The notes under the pieces: model-generated
Told to the model about the DNA's origin: nothing
Database searches by the model: none
The model's input: the letters and a program-made list of their open reading frames with translations, nothing else
Part shown: in pieces, positions 9,174 to 19,269 of the stretch
Numbering within the stretch: position 1 is the first letter of the stretch
How the letters are laid out: each line of letters starts with the position of its first letter
Assembly: GCA_020848835.1 (NCBI GenBank)
Contig: JADLHJ010000024.1
Coordinates: forward strand, 1 to 64,000
Length of the DNA stretch: 64,000 nt
Direction: 5' to 3'
DNA from: Candidatus Hydrogenedentota bacterium
Lineage (GTDB): Bacteria; Hydrogenedentota; Hydrogenedentia; Hydrogenedentales; SLHB01
Program-made: the position numbers and the translations under genes

Positions 9174-10483
9174 CGCGATTCGCGATTCTCGCGATACTCC
9201 CGGCCATCAGCGTTTTCGCCATCGAAGCGCGCGTCGTAGCCGAGGAAGAGGTATACACCTACACAAACCCGAACAACGGTTCGGGGCCTATGTGGAGCTT
9301 TGGTTGCACGCCTGTCGCGCGCGTGGGTGATCGCGTATTCGTCAGTGAGATGGAAACAGGCGAGGGCGTGCCGCGCCTGTGCAACACGCGTTGGCGCCTG
9401 CGCGAACGCACTGCAGCGGGATGGAAAGTAGTAGCAGAGACACCCGAATATAAACAACGCGAACCCACGATACTCACGACAAACGCAAAAGATCGGCTGT
9501 TCCTCTACGTGAACACCTCGCTGATGCCGCCGGGCACCGAGTATGGCCCCTGCGAGCCGCATTTGTTGGCCTTCACGCTCAAGGACAATCCGCCGGTGCC
9601 GGTGAAGTACACCCCAACGTGGGATGGCAAGACGAAATATACGGATCATTCCTATCGCGGTTATGCGGCAGATGCGGTAGCCCAGCGCATACTGATGTTT
9701 AACATCGATGCGGAAACAAGCATCCAACACTTTTGCCTGCTTACGATGGATGGCAACCCGATAGCGAATGGCAGCGTGACTTTTCCTGTCCGTGCCTGCT
9801 ACCCGCAAGTGGCAGTCGAAAACAATCGCGCACATATCCTAGCGGTCGGAGATATTGTCGAGCCTGTCGAGGAGTGGCGAAAATTCAAACACGATCAGAC
9901 CGGCCAAGCTTGGGACTACGTCTTTCGCCGCCTGTTCTACGCGCGGAACGAGGACGCTGAACGCGGAAAGTTTGCGGAACCCATCGAGATAGCAAATGTG
10001 GATGCAACTGCGGGCAGCATATCCAATCAAGATCTCTGGATTGCGCCAAACGGCGACGCTTACATCATGTACACCGAGCTGGAAGTGGGGTCTGCGCTCA
10101 TGCGCGACAAGTTCTTCCCCGGAAAATCCACCGTGCCCAGCCTGAATCTCGCCATCGTGCGCGACGGTGCAATCGCCGAGCGCCATGTGCTCATGCCGCG
10201 CTCGGACACCGAGCATACCGGTCACGCGCGTTTTCACGTGACAGCAAATGGCGATGTATTCGCGCTGCTCTACATTTCCGGGCCAAACCCGCGAAACGAA
10301 TTGATTCGGATCTTCCCCAAAGTGGATGCACAGAACCGCGTGCCAGTTCCCTTCAAGGCCCCCTTTGGCAGTTTCTTGCTGGCCAATACCCGTTCCGGCA
10401 ATGCACCAAGCAACACCATCGATCTCGTCGGGCCTGGCGCCAATCCCAACACGATGGCATACGGACAAATAGTTGCCGAGTAA
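9170..10483 (+). CDS. Secreted sialidase-fold (BNR-like) beta-propeller protein of unknown function
   Basis: A 437-residue exported protein whose ATG overlaps the stop of the isomerase gene (ATGA), so it is translationally coupled. It has a Sec signal at residues 1 to about 24, then repeated strand blocks with motifs such as SNQDLWIAPNGDAYIMYTE and HARFHVTANGDVFALLYISG, the pattern of a sialidase/BNR-type propeller. I do not recognise a specific family or the full sialidase catalytic set. The coupling to a Tat-exported isomerase suggests a joint role in sugar processing outside the cytoplasm. Confidence 0.75.
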   Translation: MTRFAILAILPAISVFAIEARVVAEEEVYTYTNPNNGSGPMWSFGCTPVARVGDRVFVSEMETGEGVPRLCNTRWRLRERTAAGWKVVAETPEYKQREPTILTTNAKDRLFLYVNTSLMPPGTEYGPCEPHLLAFTLKDNPPVPVKYTPTWDGKTKYTDHSYRGYAADAVAQRILMFNIDAETSIQHFCLLTMDGNPIANGSVTFPVRACYPQVAVENNRAHILAVGDIVEPVEEWRKFKHDQTGQAWDYVFRRLFYARNEDAERGKFAEPIEIANVDATAGSISNQDLWIAPNGDAYIMYTELEVGSALMRDKFFPGKSTVPSLNLAIVRDGAIAERHVLMPRSDTEHTGHARFHVTANGDVFALLYISGPNPRNELIRIFPKVDAQNRVPVPFKAPFGSFLLANTRSGNAPSNTIDLVGPGANPNTMAYGQIVAE

Positions 10484-10551
10484 TCCCCACCGTTGCATTA
10501 CGCCCACTACTTCGTTAGCCTTATCCGGGGCGTGAAACGGGGAGAGTCTGT

Positions 10552-11607
10552 GTGTCCGTAGCTACCGTCCGCTGGTCCAGCGGTTGTCTATACATCATTG
10601 ATCAAACCTTGCTTCCCACCGAGTTCCGCGAAATCGAACTGAAGACGGCGGAAGAGGTGTGGGAAGCGATCAAAGCCCTTCGCGTCCGCGGTGCTCCCGC
10701 GATTGGTGTGTGCGCGGCCTTTGGAGTACTGGTAGGCGTTCGCCAACAGGAGGCCAAAAGCACGAGCGACGTGCTGCTCGTAGTGGATGAAACCGCCGAC
10801 TATCTTGCGACTTCCCGGCCCACCGCAGTAAATCTATTCTGGGCACTAGACCGCATGCGAAATACCGCGCACAACAACGCAAACCTAGACAGCAGCGCAC
10901 TCATTGACAGGCTTACAGCCGAAGCCGTCGAGATCTGCGAAGAAGACACGCGCCGCTGCCGCGCGATAGGCAAGCACGGCGGCGAACTAATTACCGACGG
11001 CGACGGCGTGCTTACCCATTGCAACGCTGGCAGCCTCGCCACCTCATCTTACGGGACAGCGCTCGCCGTCATGTATAGCGCGCACGAGAGCGGAAAACGA
11101 TTTCACGTCTACGCCGACGAAACGCGCCCATTGCTTCAAGGCGCGCGCTTGACCGCATGGGAGCTGATGCGCGCGGGAGTCGATGTTACGCTCATTTGCG
11201 ACAACACTGCCGCTCAAGTCATGCGCGAAGGCCGCGTACAGCTGGTCGTTGTCGGCGCAGACCGCATTGCTGCAAACGGCGACGCCGCAAACAAAATCGG
11301 GACGTACAGCGTCGCGCTCATCGCAAAGGCGCACAACGTCCCGTTCTATGTCGCCGCGCCACTTTCCACCTTCGACTTCTCCATTGCCTCCGGAGACGAA
11401 ATTCCGATCGAGTTGCGGGGCGCGGATGAAGTGACGCACGGATTCGGGAAGCAAACCGCACCGGAAGGAGTGAAAGTGTACAGCCCGGCGTTTGATGTCA
11501 CTCCTTCGACCCTCATCGCCGGCATCATTACCGAACGCGGCATCCTTCGCCCGCCATTCATTGAATCGATTGCGGCGGTCGCGGGGCCGCAATCCGCGAC
11601 GTTTTAA
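10552..11607 (+). CDS. mtnA: S-methyl-5-thioribose-1-phosphate isomerase
   Basis: A 351-residue cytoplasmic enzyme that isomerises methylthioribose-1-phosphate to methylthioribulose-1-phosphate in methionine salvage. Signature blocks are all present: RGAPAIG, the CNAG catalytic-cysteine motif, DETRPLLQGARLTAWEL, and GADRIAANGDAANKIGTY with the catalytic Asp. The length is normal. Translation starts at a GTG with GGGGAGAG about 6-13 bases upstream. It is followed 5 bases later by the polymer-forming protein. No other salvage gene (mtnB, C, D, K) is in the window; the enzyme could instead act on ribose-1-phosphate-like substrates, as some MtnA homologues do. Confidence 0.93.
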   Translation: MSVATVRWSSGCLYIIDQTLLPTEFREIELKTAEEVWEAIKALRVRGAPAIGVCAAFGVLVGVRQQEAKSTSDVLLVVDETADYLATSRPTAVNLFWALDRMRNTAHNNANLDSSALIDRLTAEAVEICEEDTRRCRAIGKHGGELITDGDGVLTHCNAGSLATSSYGTALAVMYSAHESGKRFHVYADETRPLLQGARLTAWELMRAGVDVTLICDNTAAQVMREGRVQLVVVGADRIAANGDAANKIGTYSVALIAKAHNVPFYVAAPLSTFDFSIASGDEIPIELRGADEVTHGFGKQTAPEGVKVYSPAFDVTPSTLIAGIITERGILRPPFIESIAAVAGPQSATF

Positions 11608-11612
11608 CGGAC

Positions 11613-13640
11613 ATGCTAGACGCGCTCATTGAATTCGTCCAAAAGGCTCAGGGCGAAGACTTCGAGAAACTTTGTATGGAAGATGCCGCTCTGTGCATCG
11701 CGTGGTGCCGATCTTGGGACGGCAATGCCGCGCGCAAATCACAGTTCGAAAATGTGCCAAAGATTGTTGAAACGTGGATCAAAACTCCGCAAGCCAGCCT
11801 TGCGCATACCGAGGGCCGGCGCCACCAGTGGGTCTTGCGGGAACTCGTTGACGAATTGCAGGCGGGCCGCGCGCGCTCGCTCGCTTGGGATCAGGTGGCG
11901 CTGCTCGTGGCAGTGCTGGAACTTATCGAGGCGAGCGGCGAAACAGAAGGGTATGCGCGTCTGCGGACGCTCCTCGCGCCACACGCAAAGCTCCTGGCAG
12001 TTCAATCCAAATCGCTGCCCGCCGCGCCGGGGCTGCCAACGATCGCCGCGCGTCTTCACGTCGTCTCGTCCAAACAAATCCTCGCGTCCCGTCCGCGCGA
12101 AGTCAAGATGTTCGCAGGGATTCCAATTAACGTGCGCGGCCCGGTTCTGGTGCACGAACGCGGCCACTTGAAGATCCTCGATCAAGTTCCAGAAAACTGT
12201 ACCGTTGTCGTCGAAAACGGCAGCGTCAGCGTGGGCGGATTCGTGCTCGGGCGCGTGGCCGCGTCGCAACATTGCGAAGTCCGCGAGAACATTTCCGGTA
12301 TGGTCGTGGTGAGGCAGGGCAACGTCCGCGCGCGCGGCATCATGGTGCGATCGAAAGTCGTGTCGAAGTGGGGGAGTGTCTGCGGCAAACAGGCGGAATC
12401 GCCCGACCTCGTTTTCGCCGGCGCCGAAATTCGAATTGAAAACACCACAAACATGGGCCACTTCAAAGCGCCCGTCATCACGGTGATGGGCGATGTGTGC
12501 GGGGGTGTGTACCAAGTGACAAAGCAATTGACCGCAGACCGCTTCCGCAGCGCAGAAAACCGTAACCTCGCAATTGTGTTGCGACAGGATCTTACCTGTC
12601 AGGATTACGGTGAAAACCCTGGCCCCGACGGCCTGAAACTGTTGATGCGGGCCAACCGGATGAAGCGTGACATCACGACCATGCGGGAACGTGTCACCTT
12701 GACGCAATCCGAAGCAGAGCACGCGGCGCGGTGCGCGCTGGCTTTCCTGCTTGGAGAAGACTCAACAGATCCGGTCGCGGAAAAGCTTCAGAAGGCCCAA
12801 CATCGCCTTGCGTTGATCAATAGAGTGACCAGCATCTTTCAAACGTTGATCGGCGTAGCTGAGGAACGTGTCGAACAACTCGCCCGTTTTGAAGGCAAGA
12901 TTGCCGACTTGGAATCCGACGAGGACACCGAAAAAAACCTGAATGAAGTGCATGCAGACTTCGCCAGTCTCGTCACAGAGGGCGGGGGCGAAAACGATTT
13001 GAACGACGAAATGCAGGATATCGTCGGAATCCGCGAGCGTTTGTTGTCTCCCACCGCAGACCTGGCGAAAGTCGCGCAAACCCTGGAACACATGCGCGAA
13101 CGCATCCGCGTGTGGAAACGCGAGCGCGAGAGTTTGCACGACTTTATTACGGAGCACGAAAGCGGGGTGAAGATATTGCAGGGCGCCAACGAGCGCGTGC
13201 GCACGATGCAGACCGCGATGCCGATGGTCCAATTCCTCAAACAAATCATCACGCATCTGCGTGAACGTGGTGACGCGCCGAACAGTCCGCAGATGTTGCG
13301 GTTGCAAAGTGGTTTTATCCGCGTCGTGTTACGGACGATTAACTTGCGCGTCGAGCGCGCCGAGACGGAAAAGCGCGCAATCGAAAAAGCCCGCGAATCG
13401 CTGCACGAGACCGCAGAGCGTTTGAGAAAGGAATTTCAGATCGCATTCGAGGGCGACGAATTCTCGGCAAACGAAATGCCAAAAGTGACGGGCGCGTTCG
13501 ACCCAGGCGTGCGTATCCTCGGCGATCCCTACCTTCTTGACGCCTCGACCAACGTCAAAGGCTCCACGCTGCTGACCCCGTTGTCGGACGAACCTAAGAC
13601 CTACGCGCGCGATGCGGGCCGGATTGTCGAGCTGCGCTGA
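11613..13640 (+). CDS. Large beta-helix/coiled-coil protein resembling DUF342/FapA polymer-forming proteins
   Basis: A 675-residue protein without signal or membrane segments. Residues about 140-330 form a run of short, Val/Gly-rich strands (for example VVVENGSVSVGGFVLG and GMVVVRQGNVRARGIMV) of the right-handed beta-helix type found in DUF342/FapA and bactofilin-like domains. Residues about 345-620 are strongly charged and heptad-like, predicted coiled coil. The N terminus (1-130) is helical and unrecognised. FapA/DUF342 proteins have been linked to polar assembly, envelope structure and regulation, but nothing here fixes the role. It sits between mtnA and cmk, apparently in one transcript (gaps of 5 and 1 bases). 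Confidence 0.65.
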   Translation: MLDALIEFVQKAQGEDFEKLCMEDAALCIAWCRSWDGNAARKSQFENVPKIVETWIKTPQASLAHTEGRRHQWVLRELVDELQAGRARSLAWDQVALLVAVLELIEASGETEGYARLRTLLAPHAKLLAVQSKSLPAAPGLPTIAARLHVVSSKQILASRPREVKMFAGIPINVRGPVLVHERGHLKILDQVPENCTVVVENGSVSVGGFVLGRVAASQHCEVRENISGMVVVRQGNVRARGIMVRSKVVSKWGSVCGKQAESPDLVFAGAEIRIENTTNMGHFKAPVITVMGDVCGGVYQVTKQLTADRFRSAENRNLAIVLRQDLTCQDYGENPGPDGLKLLMRANRMKRDITTMRERVTLTQSEAEHAARCALAFLLGEDSTDPVAEKLQKAQHRLALINRVTSIFQTLIGVAEERVEQLARFEGKIADLESDEDTEKNLNEVHADFASLVTEGGGENDLNDEMQDIVGIRERLLSPTADLAKVAQTLEHMRERIRVWKRERESLHDFITEHESGVKILQGANERVRTMQTAMPMVQFLKQIITHLRERGDAPNSPQMLRLQSGFIRVVLRTINLRVERAETEKRAIEKARESLHETAERLRKEFQIAFEGDEFSANEMPKVTGAFDPGVRILGDPYLLDASTNVKGSTLLTPLSDEPKTYARDAGRIVELR

Positions 13641-13641
13641 A

Positions 13642-14322
13642 GTGGGGCCCGAAACGATCAGAGATATCCTCGCTATCGATGGCCCCGCCGGCGCCGGCAA
13701 GAGCACGGTCGCGCGCCGTGTCGCAGAAATGCTCGGCTTCGCCTTTTTGGATACGGGCGCGATGTATCGCGCGGCGACCTGGAACGCCATGCACCGCGGC
13801 ATCGACATGGACAACGGCGATGCGTTGGCGGAAGCGACGCGCGCAATGGTTTTGGACATGCGAGAGTCGCAACAGGGACAGACCGTTATCGTGGACGGTC
13901 GTGACATTACGCAAGCCATCCGCACGCCGGACGTCACGCAGCGGATTGCGAAGCTCGATCACAACGCCGCCGTTCGCGCATACCTGGTCGAATTACAGCG
14001 TGCATTCGGGGCGCGCGGCCGTACCGTCGCCGAAGGCCGCGACATGGGCACCGTCGTCTTTCCCTATGCCAGGTGCAAAGTCTATCTCGATGCGTCGCTC
14101 GACGAACGCGCCCGCCGCCGCGCCCGCGAATACGAAAGCAAAGGCATCGCGTTCGACGCAGACGCGCTGTCCGGCGACATTCGCGCGCGCGACGAGAAAG
14201 ACATGACTCGCGCAATTGCCCCCCTGCGCCGTGCGGATGACGCAGTACTCGTAGATACGTCGGCAATGACCAGCGAAGAAGTCATCGATACGATCGTCGC
14301 GCTCGCGAGGCAACGATGGTAG
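13642..14322 (+). CDS. cmk: Cytidylate kinase
   Basis: A P-loop kinase that phosphorylates CMP/dCMP with ATP. The P-loop GPAGAGKST is at residues 11-19, followed by FLDTGAMYRAAT, the VDGRDI block and AEGRDMGTVVFP, all diagnostic of Cmk. GTG 13642 gives 226 residues, the usual length, one base after the upstream stop. An in-frame ATG at 13612 would add ten residues and overlap the upstream gene by 29 bases; neither start has a clear Shine-Dalgarno. It overlaps recJ by 7 bases. Confidence 0.92.
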   Translation: MGPETIRDILAIDGPAGAGKSTVARRVAEMLGFAFLDTGAMYRAATWNAMHRGIDMDNGDALAEATRAMVLDMRESQQGQTVIVDGRDITQAIRTPDVTQRIAKLDHNAAVRAYLVELQRAFGARGRTVAEGRDMGTVVFPYARCKVYLDASLDERARRRAREYESKGIAFDADALSGDIRARDEKDMTRAIAPLRRADDAVLVDTSAMTSEEVIDTIVALARQRW

Positions 14323-16019
14323 ACCACGCCCGCGGTATGTGCGATTGGAAACTTGCGCCGGACAACCGCGCCGAAGCATTGGCCTTGGCAAAGCAACTCG
14401 AAATTGCCCCGGCTATTGCGCGTGTACTGGTCCTGCGGGGCGCGGCGGATCCTGCCGCCGCATCGCGTTTTCTAAATCCGGATGTGACGCAACTTTCCGA
14501 TCCATTGTCCCTCACCGATATGCAGCGCGCAATCGATCGCATCGCAAGTGCGCGGGACAAAGGCGAAAAGGTCTTGATCTTCGGAGATTACGACGTGGAC
14601 GGCATCAGCGGTACCGCGCTGATGTATTCCGGGCTGCGGCGCTATGGAATTGAAAAGTGCATTTACGGCATGCCGAATCGTTTGGCGGAAGGCTACGGTC
14701 TCAGCGCCGAACGCGTCGATTGGGCCGCTGCGCAGGGTGTATCGCTTTTGATTACCGTCGATAACGGCGTCGCCGCGTTTGACGCGATTGCGCGCGCGAA
14801 GGTACTCGGGATCGAGGTCATTGTCACGGATCACCACTTGATCGAGCGTGGCCTTCCCGACGCCTTCGCCGTCATCAATCCGAAACGCGAAGCAGAGGAC
14901 CACCCCGCTGCGGACCTCTGCGGGTCGGGCGTGGCGCTTAAGCTCGTGCAGGCGCTCACCGGTGAGTTGCACGATCTCGATCTCGCCGCGTTGGGCACGG
15001 TCGCGGACGTGGTGCCGCTCACGGGCGAGAACCGCGCGATCGTCGCCGCTGGTCTTGCGTATGCGTCGAAAGTAAAACGCATCGGCCTCGCCGAATTGGC
15101 GGCCATCAGCAAGGTATCGCTCGATGCGCTCAAGTCCGAGGACATCGCCTTCCAGATCGCGCCGCGCATCAACGCGGGCGGCCGGATGGGAGATGGCGTT
15201 GCCGGGCTAAAGCTGTTGCTTACCAGTTCGTTTGACGAAGCGCGCGCGATGGCCGAAACGCTCGATGCTGCAAATGACGAGCGCAAAGCTATCGAGAGCG
15301 ACATGCTTGCAGAGGCCGTCTCGATGTTGAAGGAAACGTTCGCGCCAGAGCAGCGAAGTATCGTGTTGTCCAGCCGCACGTGGCACGGCGGCGTGATCGG
15401 AATCGTGGCGAGCCGCATCCAGGCCACGCATTACCGGCCCGTTGTGTTGGTTGCTGTGGACGGCGACGGCGTGGGCCGCGGTTCCGCGCGCAGCATTGCA
15501 GGGTTCAACATCGCCACGGCGATCGAGCAGTGCGTGGAACATTTGGTAACCTGCGGCGGTCATGCCATGGCCGCCGGTCTCACGCTGCGGGAAGAATGCT
15601 TTGCCGCATTTCAAAAGGCCTTTGAGACCTGCGCGAAAGCATTGTTGCCCGAAGGCGAACTGCGACGCGTGCTCGATATCGATGCGCAAGTATCGTTGAC
15701 AGAGATCGACACGCGCCTCGTCCGCACGCTAGACAAGCTACAGCCCTTCGGCCAGGGCAACCCCGCGCCGGTGTTTTGCGCCTTCGGCGTTCACGTGCTG
15801 CAAGACTCCTGGCGCGAATTGCGCGGCGGCCACATGAAGTTTGTCGTAAAGGACGGGCCGAAATTGCTCGACGTGATCGGGTTCCGCATGGCCGACCGCA
15901 TGCCCACGCTCGCCCGCGCCGAGGCGATCGACATCGCGTTCACGCCGCAACTCAACACCTGGCGCGACCAGACGACCGTGCAACTGGTTTTGAAGGACGC
16001 CCGCGTCGCGGCAAGCTAA
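14316..16019 (+). CDS. recJ: Single-stranded-DNA-specific exonuclease RecJ
   Basis: A 567-residue DHH-family nuclease that degrades single-stranded DNA 5' to 3' in RecF-pathway recombination and repair. Motif I FGDYDVDGISG, the VTVDNGV block, the DHH motif VTDHH, and the DHHA1-domain GGHAMAAGL are all present, in the order expected, followed by an OB-fold C terminus (LQPFGQGNPAPVF...). The start overlaps the cmk stop by 7 bases, so translation is probably coupled. The stop overlaps by 4 bases the stop of the convergent hypothetical gene. Confidence 0.95.
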   Translation: MVDHARGMCDWKLAPDNRAEALALAKQLEIAPAIARVLVLRGAADPAAASRFLNPDVTQLSDPLSLTDMQRAIDRIASARDKGEKVLIFGDYDVDGISGTALMYSGLRRYGIEKCIYGMPNRLAEGYGLSAERVDWAAAQGVSLLITVDNGVAAFDAIARAKVLGIEVIVTDHHLIERGLPDAFAVINPKREAEDHPAADLCGSGVALKLVQALTGELHDLDLAALGTVADVVPLTGENRAIVAAGLAYASKVKRIGLAELAAISKVSLDALKSEDIAFQIAPRINAGGRMGDGVAGLKLLLTSSFDEARAMAETLDAANDERKAIESDMLAEAVSMLKETFAPEQRSIVLSSRTWHGGVIGIVASRIQATHYRPVVLVAVDGDGVGRGSARSIAGFNIATAIEQCVEHLVTCGGHAMAAGLTLREECFAAFQKAFETCAKALLPEGELRRVLDIDAQVSLTEIDTRLVRTLDKLQPFGQGNPAPVFCAFGVHVLQDSWRELRGGHMKFVVKDGPKLLDVIGFRMADRMPTLARAEAIDIAFTPQLNTWRDQTTVQLVLKDARVAAS

Positions 16020-16627
16020 TTCTGCGAGGGTCCCGCGGGCTCCGCGATCCCGCGCGCAATCATGTACTCCAATGAACGGCGGTCCTGCGTAAGCAACTCT
16101 AGCGTCGCGTTGATCACAGACTCCCACTGCGCCACTTCGGGCGGTGCGTCTTCCGAACGAAACGCGTTGTGCAATGCCACACGCACCATGTTCGTGATCT
16201 CCGCGTTCGGCGTATAGCGCGCAACCGTTTCGCGCAATTCGTCCACATAGGTCCACACGATTTCCGGCGCGGGCCCCAGCCAAAGCACTTGCTCTTCGCG
16301 CGCCCAATCCGCCCAACAACGCGCCGCGAAATCGACTAACTCGACGCGCCCGTCGTCCTGGCGCCGCTCGATCCAAAGGTAGTATTGGTCGTCGTCCACG
16401 CGCGACGCGTCCGCTTCCAATCCCAACGGCGCGCCGCCCTGCCGCACAATAACCGATCCCGCCACAACGTCATACTCGCAATCGGTCAGGTGACACAACA
16501 GGTAACACCCAATCGTATTGATCGCCGCGACGTGCCGTATCGATGGCGTCATCACCGGCGACAACGCCTCGTACAATTTCGCGCCAACAATCCCGCGCAA
16601 ATCTTCGGATAACATGTCGTGTTGCAT
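16016..16627 (-). CDS. Hypothetical protein with weak transglutaminase/DUF2026-like pattern
   Basis: A 203-residue soluble protein. I do not recognise it with confidence. The order 'NTIGCYLLCHL ... VAGSVIVRQ ... YYLWIE ... VELVDFAARCW' resembles the Cys-His-Asp core of transglutaminase-like/DUF2026 proteins (cysteine at the start of a helix, a strand where His is expected before W-V/I-E, then an Asp strand). The His position reads Tyr here, so if related it may not be catalytic. It is convergent with recJ, with stops overlapping by 4 bases, and divergent from the phosphonate operon. Confidence 0.6.
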   Translation of the reverse strand: MQHDMLSEDLRGIVGAKLYEALSPVMTPSIRHVAAINTIGCYLLCHLTDCEYDVVAGSVIVRQGGAPLGLEADASRVDDDQYYLWIERRQDDGRVELVDFAARCWADWAREEQVLWLGPAPEIVWTYVDELRETVARYTPNAEITNMVRVALHNAFRSEDAPPEVAQWESVINATLELLTQDRRSLEYMIARGIAEPAGPSQN

Positions 16628-16780
16628 GACTGTGACGGTACCTTTCGCGAATGCTCGCAGTCAAAAGGCGGAATCGCGTCCTAACTGCTGTCTAACGATT
16701 CATGCGCACCGCTTGAAATCCGCTGTGCCGCGCCGTCACACTTTCACGGGGTGCGTTTAGTTTGACTTGGGAGACGCAAT

Positions 16781-18157
16781 TTGGCCGCTACATTAACCCG
16801 CGAACAGATCTCATGGCGCTGGCGAATTCTCGTCTCGACCTATCTCGGATACGCGGGATATTACCTCTGCCGCAAAGTCTATGGTCTCGTAAAGACTTCC
16901 CTGCATGAGCAATTCAATTGGGAAATGGACGCAATTGCCTATGTGTGGGCCGCCTACCTGTTCGCGTACATGATCGGCCAGTTCGTCAACGGGTTCGTGG
17001 GCCGCAAGTGGGGACCGCGCGTGCTGCTGCTCGGCGGCCTCGGTATGTCGATCCTATGTAACCTCGTGTTTGCTTCAAGTAGTTCATACTCCGTTTTCAT
17101 GTCCTTCATGATCCTCAACGGATTTATGCAGGCGACGGGATGGCCCGGTTCTGTCGGCGCGGTTTCACATTGGATCCGCCCGCACGAGCGCGGTTTCCTC
17201 ATGGGCGGTTGGGGCACGAGCTACATCTTCGGAAACATCATCACCAAAACGGTCGGCTCGTCATTGCTTCAGCCAACGCTTGCGCCGACCCTTGCGGCCA
17301 CGACGCTACTCGGTTTTTCGCTTGCCAGCGTCGAACAATGGCGGCTCGCATTCTTCGCGTGTTCGATGCTCACCGTTGTGATTTGGCTGCTGCTCTTCGT
17401 CTGGCAACGCAACAAGCCGGAGGACGCAGGCCTGCCGCCCATCGTCGATGTGCGCGCAGACGAAGCGGGCCGCGCGATCCGTGCGTCCAATGAAGAGCAT
17501 GTGACGATGCGCGATTACCTGCGGCTCGCGGGCGATCCACTGATTGTCGCAATGGGCCTCGGGTATTTCTTCATCAAGTTTCTGCGTTACGCTCTCGACT
17601 CGTGGTTGCCAACATTCCTTGAAAACCAAGGACTTTCTAAGGCGGCAGCGGGATATTGGTCCATGGGCTTCGATATTGGCGGCATTCTTCCGTGCTTGTT
17701 GATCGGCTGGGCGCTCGATCGCTACTTCCGCGGTGATTGGGCGCGGCTCTGCTTTATCTCGGCTGTGGGTCTGATCGGCGGTTACATCGCGGTTATTACC
17801 TTTGAGGCCAACCCCATCGCTGCGGCAATCTGTTTTGGCATCGTAGGATTCATGGTCTACGGTCCCGACACCTTGCTTGCGGGCGCGGCGTCGGTCGCGG
17901 TCGCGGGTGAACGCAACGGCGTGGCAGTCGCGGGCCTCGTGAATGGATTGGGAAGCATTGGTCCAATCGTACAGGAGCTGGTCATCGGCAAGATTCTCTC
18001 CAACTACGAAAAAACCGAGGCCATTCACTACACCAACCTGCTTGCACTGGGCATGAGCGTAGTCTTCGCAATTATGATGCTCGTGACCATGTGGCGTGTG
18101 CGTGCGGCGCACGCGGGCAATCGCGCGGCAGACGCAGCGGAGGCCGCTGCGAAGTGA
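16781..18157 (+). CDS. OPA-family (GlpT/UhpT-like) MFS transporter, probable 2-aminoethylphosphonate importer
   Basis: A 458-residue MFS protein with about 12 TM segments. The N-terminal block [13 protein letters not shown] and the later [16 protein letters not shown] are OPA-family signatures (exchangers for organophosphates such as glycerol-3-phosphate, hexose-phosphate and phosphoglycerate). It starts at TTG 16781 with GGGAG 8-12 bases upstream. It overlaps phnW by 4 bases (GTGA), so uptake of a phosphonate, most simply AEP, is the likely role; that substrate is inference from context. It begins the operon that ends with phnX. Confidence 0.88.
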   Translation: MAATLTREQISWRWRILVSTYLGYAGYYLCRKVYGLVKTSLHEQFNWEMDAIAYVWAAYLFAYMIGQFVNGFVGRKWGPRVLLLGGLGMSILCNLVFASSSSYSVFMSFMILNGFMQATGWPGSVGAVSHWIRPHERGFLMGGWGTSYIFGNIITKTVGSSLLQPTLAPTLAATTLLGFSLASVEQWRLAFFACSMLTVVIWLLLFVWQRNKPEDAGLPPIVDVRADEAGRAIRASNEEHVTMRDYLRLAGDPLIVAMGLGYFFIKFLRYALDSWLPTFLENQGLSKAAAGYWSMGFDIGGILPCLLIGWALDRYFRGDWARLCFISAVGLIGGYIAVITFEANPIAAAICFGIVGFMVYGPDTLLAGAASVAVAGERNGVAVAGLVNGLGSIGPIVQELVIGKILSNYEKTEAIHYTNLLALGMSVVFAIMMLVTMWRVRAAHAGNRAADAAEAAAK

Positions 18158-19269
18158 GCGACATTCCCGGTTGGAAAGACAAAATACTCTTCACGCCCGG
18201 TCCGCTGACGACCAGCCGCTCGGTGAAGCAGGCCTTGCTGCGCGATCTTGGATCGCGCGATTTCGAATTCATTTCGACCGTCAAAGACATCCGCGCACGG
18301 CTCGCCGCGATGACGGGTGCGGCGAATGAATTCGAAGCGGTCCTCATGCAAGGCAGCGGCACCTTCTCTGTCGAGGCTGTGTTGTCATCCTGCGTGGCGC
18401 CGGACGGCAAAGTCCTCGCAATTGTGAACGGCGCGTACGGCAAGCGCATCGTGCAGATGTTGCGCGTGCTCAAGATCGACCACACGATTGTCGAAAGCGC
18501 CGAAGACCAATATCCCGATCTCCATACGATCGAACATGCGCTTGCACATGACAAACGCATCAATTTCGTCGCAGTAGTCCACTGCGAAACGACGACCGGC
18601 ATTGTTAATCCCATCGAAAAGATCGGTGTGCTGGCAAAGGCCGCAGGCGCGCGTTACTTCGTTGATGCCATGAGCAGCTTTGGCGCGGTGCCGATCGATT
18701 TCAATGCGGCCCATATCGACTATCTCGTATCTTCCGCGAATAAGTGCATCGAGGGCGTACCCGGTTTCGGGTTTGTCCTCGCGCGCCGCGATGCCCTGAG
18801 TGCGACGGAAAGCTTCGCCCGCAGTCTGAGTCTGGATGTTTATGCGCAATGGAAAGGACTCGAACGCGACGGGCAATTTCGCTTTACACCGCCGACGCAC
18901 GCGCTGCTCGCGTTTCACCAGGCATTGCGCGAACTCGAACAAGAAGGTGGGGTAGAAAGCCGCGCCGCGCGCTACCGCAAGAACTACGAAACGTTGGTGG
19001 CGGGCATGCGCGCGCTCGGTTTTGAAGAATATCTCCCGCGCGAGCGCCAAGGGTATATCATTACGTCGTTTCGCTATCCCAAACACAAAAACTTTTTATT
19101 CGAAGCCTTCTACAGCGCCCTTAACAACAAGGGCTATGTCATCTACCCCGGAAAAGTCAGCAACGCAGATTGTTTCCGCATCGGCAACATTGGCCGCATC
19201 TCCGAGTCCGATGTCCGCGATCTGCTACGCGCAATTTCCGAGACGCTCGGCGAATTGGGCGTTTGCTAA
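18154..19269 (+). CDS. phnW: 2-aminoethylphosphonate--pyruvate transaminase
   Basis: A 371-residue class-V PLP aminotransferase that converts AEP plus pyruvate to phosphonoacetaldehyde plus alanine. The sequence opens with [12 protein letters not shown], has the [11 protein letters not shown] phosphate-binding loop, VHCETTTG, the VDAMSSFG Asp, and the PLP lysine at K197 in SSANKCIEG, all as in PhnW. The GTG start overlaps the transporter stop (GTGA). PhnX, the next enzyme of the pathway, is encoded in the same operon, which supports the assignment over the related alanine-glyoxylate aminotransferases. Confidence 0.95.
   Translation: MSDIPGWKDKILFTPGPLTTSRSVKQALLRDLGSRDFEFISTVKDIRARLAAMTGAANEFEAVLMQGSGTFSVEAVLSSCVAPDGKVLAIVNGAYGKRIVQMLRVLKIDHTIVESAEDQYPDLHTIEHALAHDKRINFVAVVHCETTTGIVNPIEKIGVLAKAAGARYFVDAMSSFGAVPIDFNAAHIDYLVSSANKCIEGVPGFGFVLARRDALSATESFARSLSLDVYAQWKGLERDGQFRFTPPTHALLAFHQALRELEQEGGVESRAARYRKNYETLVAGMRALGFEEYLPRERQGYIITSFRYPKHKNFLFEAFYSALNNKGYVIYPGKVSNADCFRIGNIGRISESDVRDLLRAISETLGELGVC

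Noticed and set aside
11739-12722. 327-codon open frame antisense to the polymer-forming protein gene
   Set aside because: Low-complexity shadow of the plus-strand gene with His/Phe/Ala-rich translation and no start signal.
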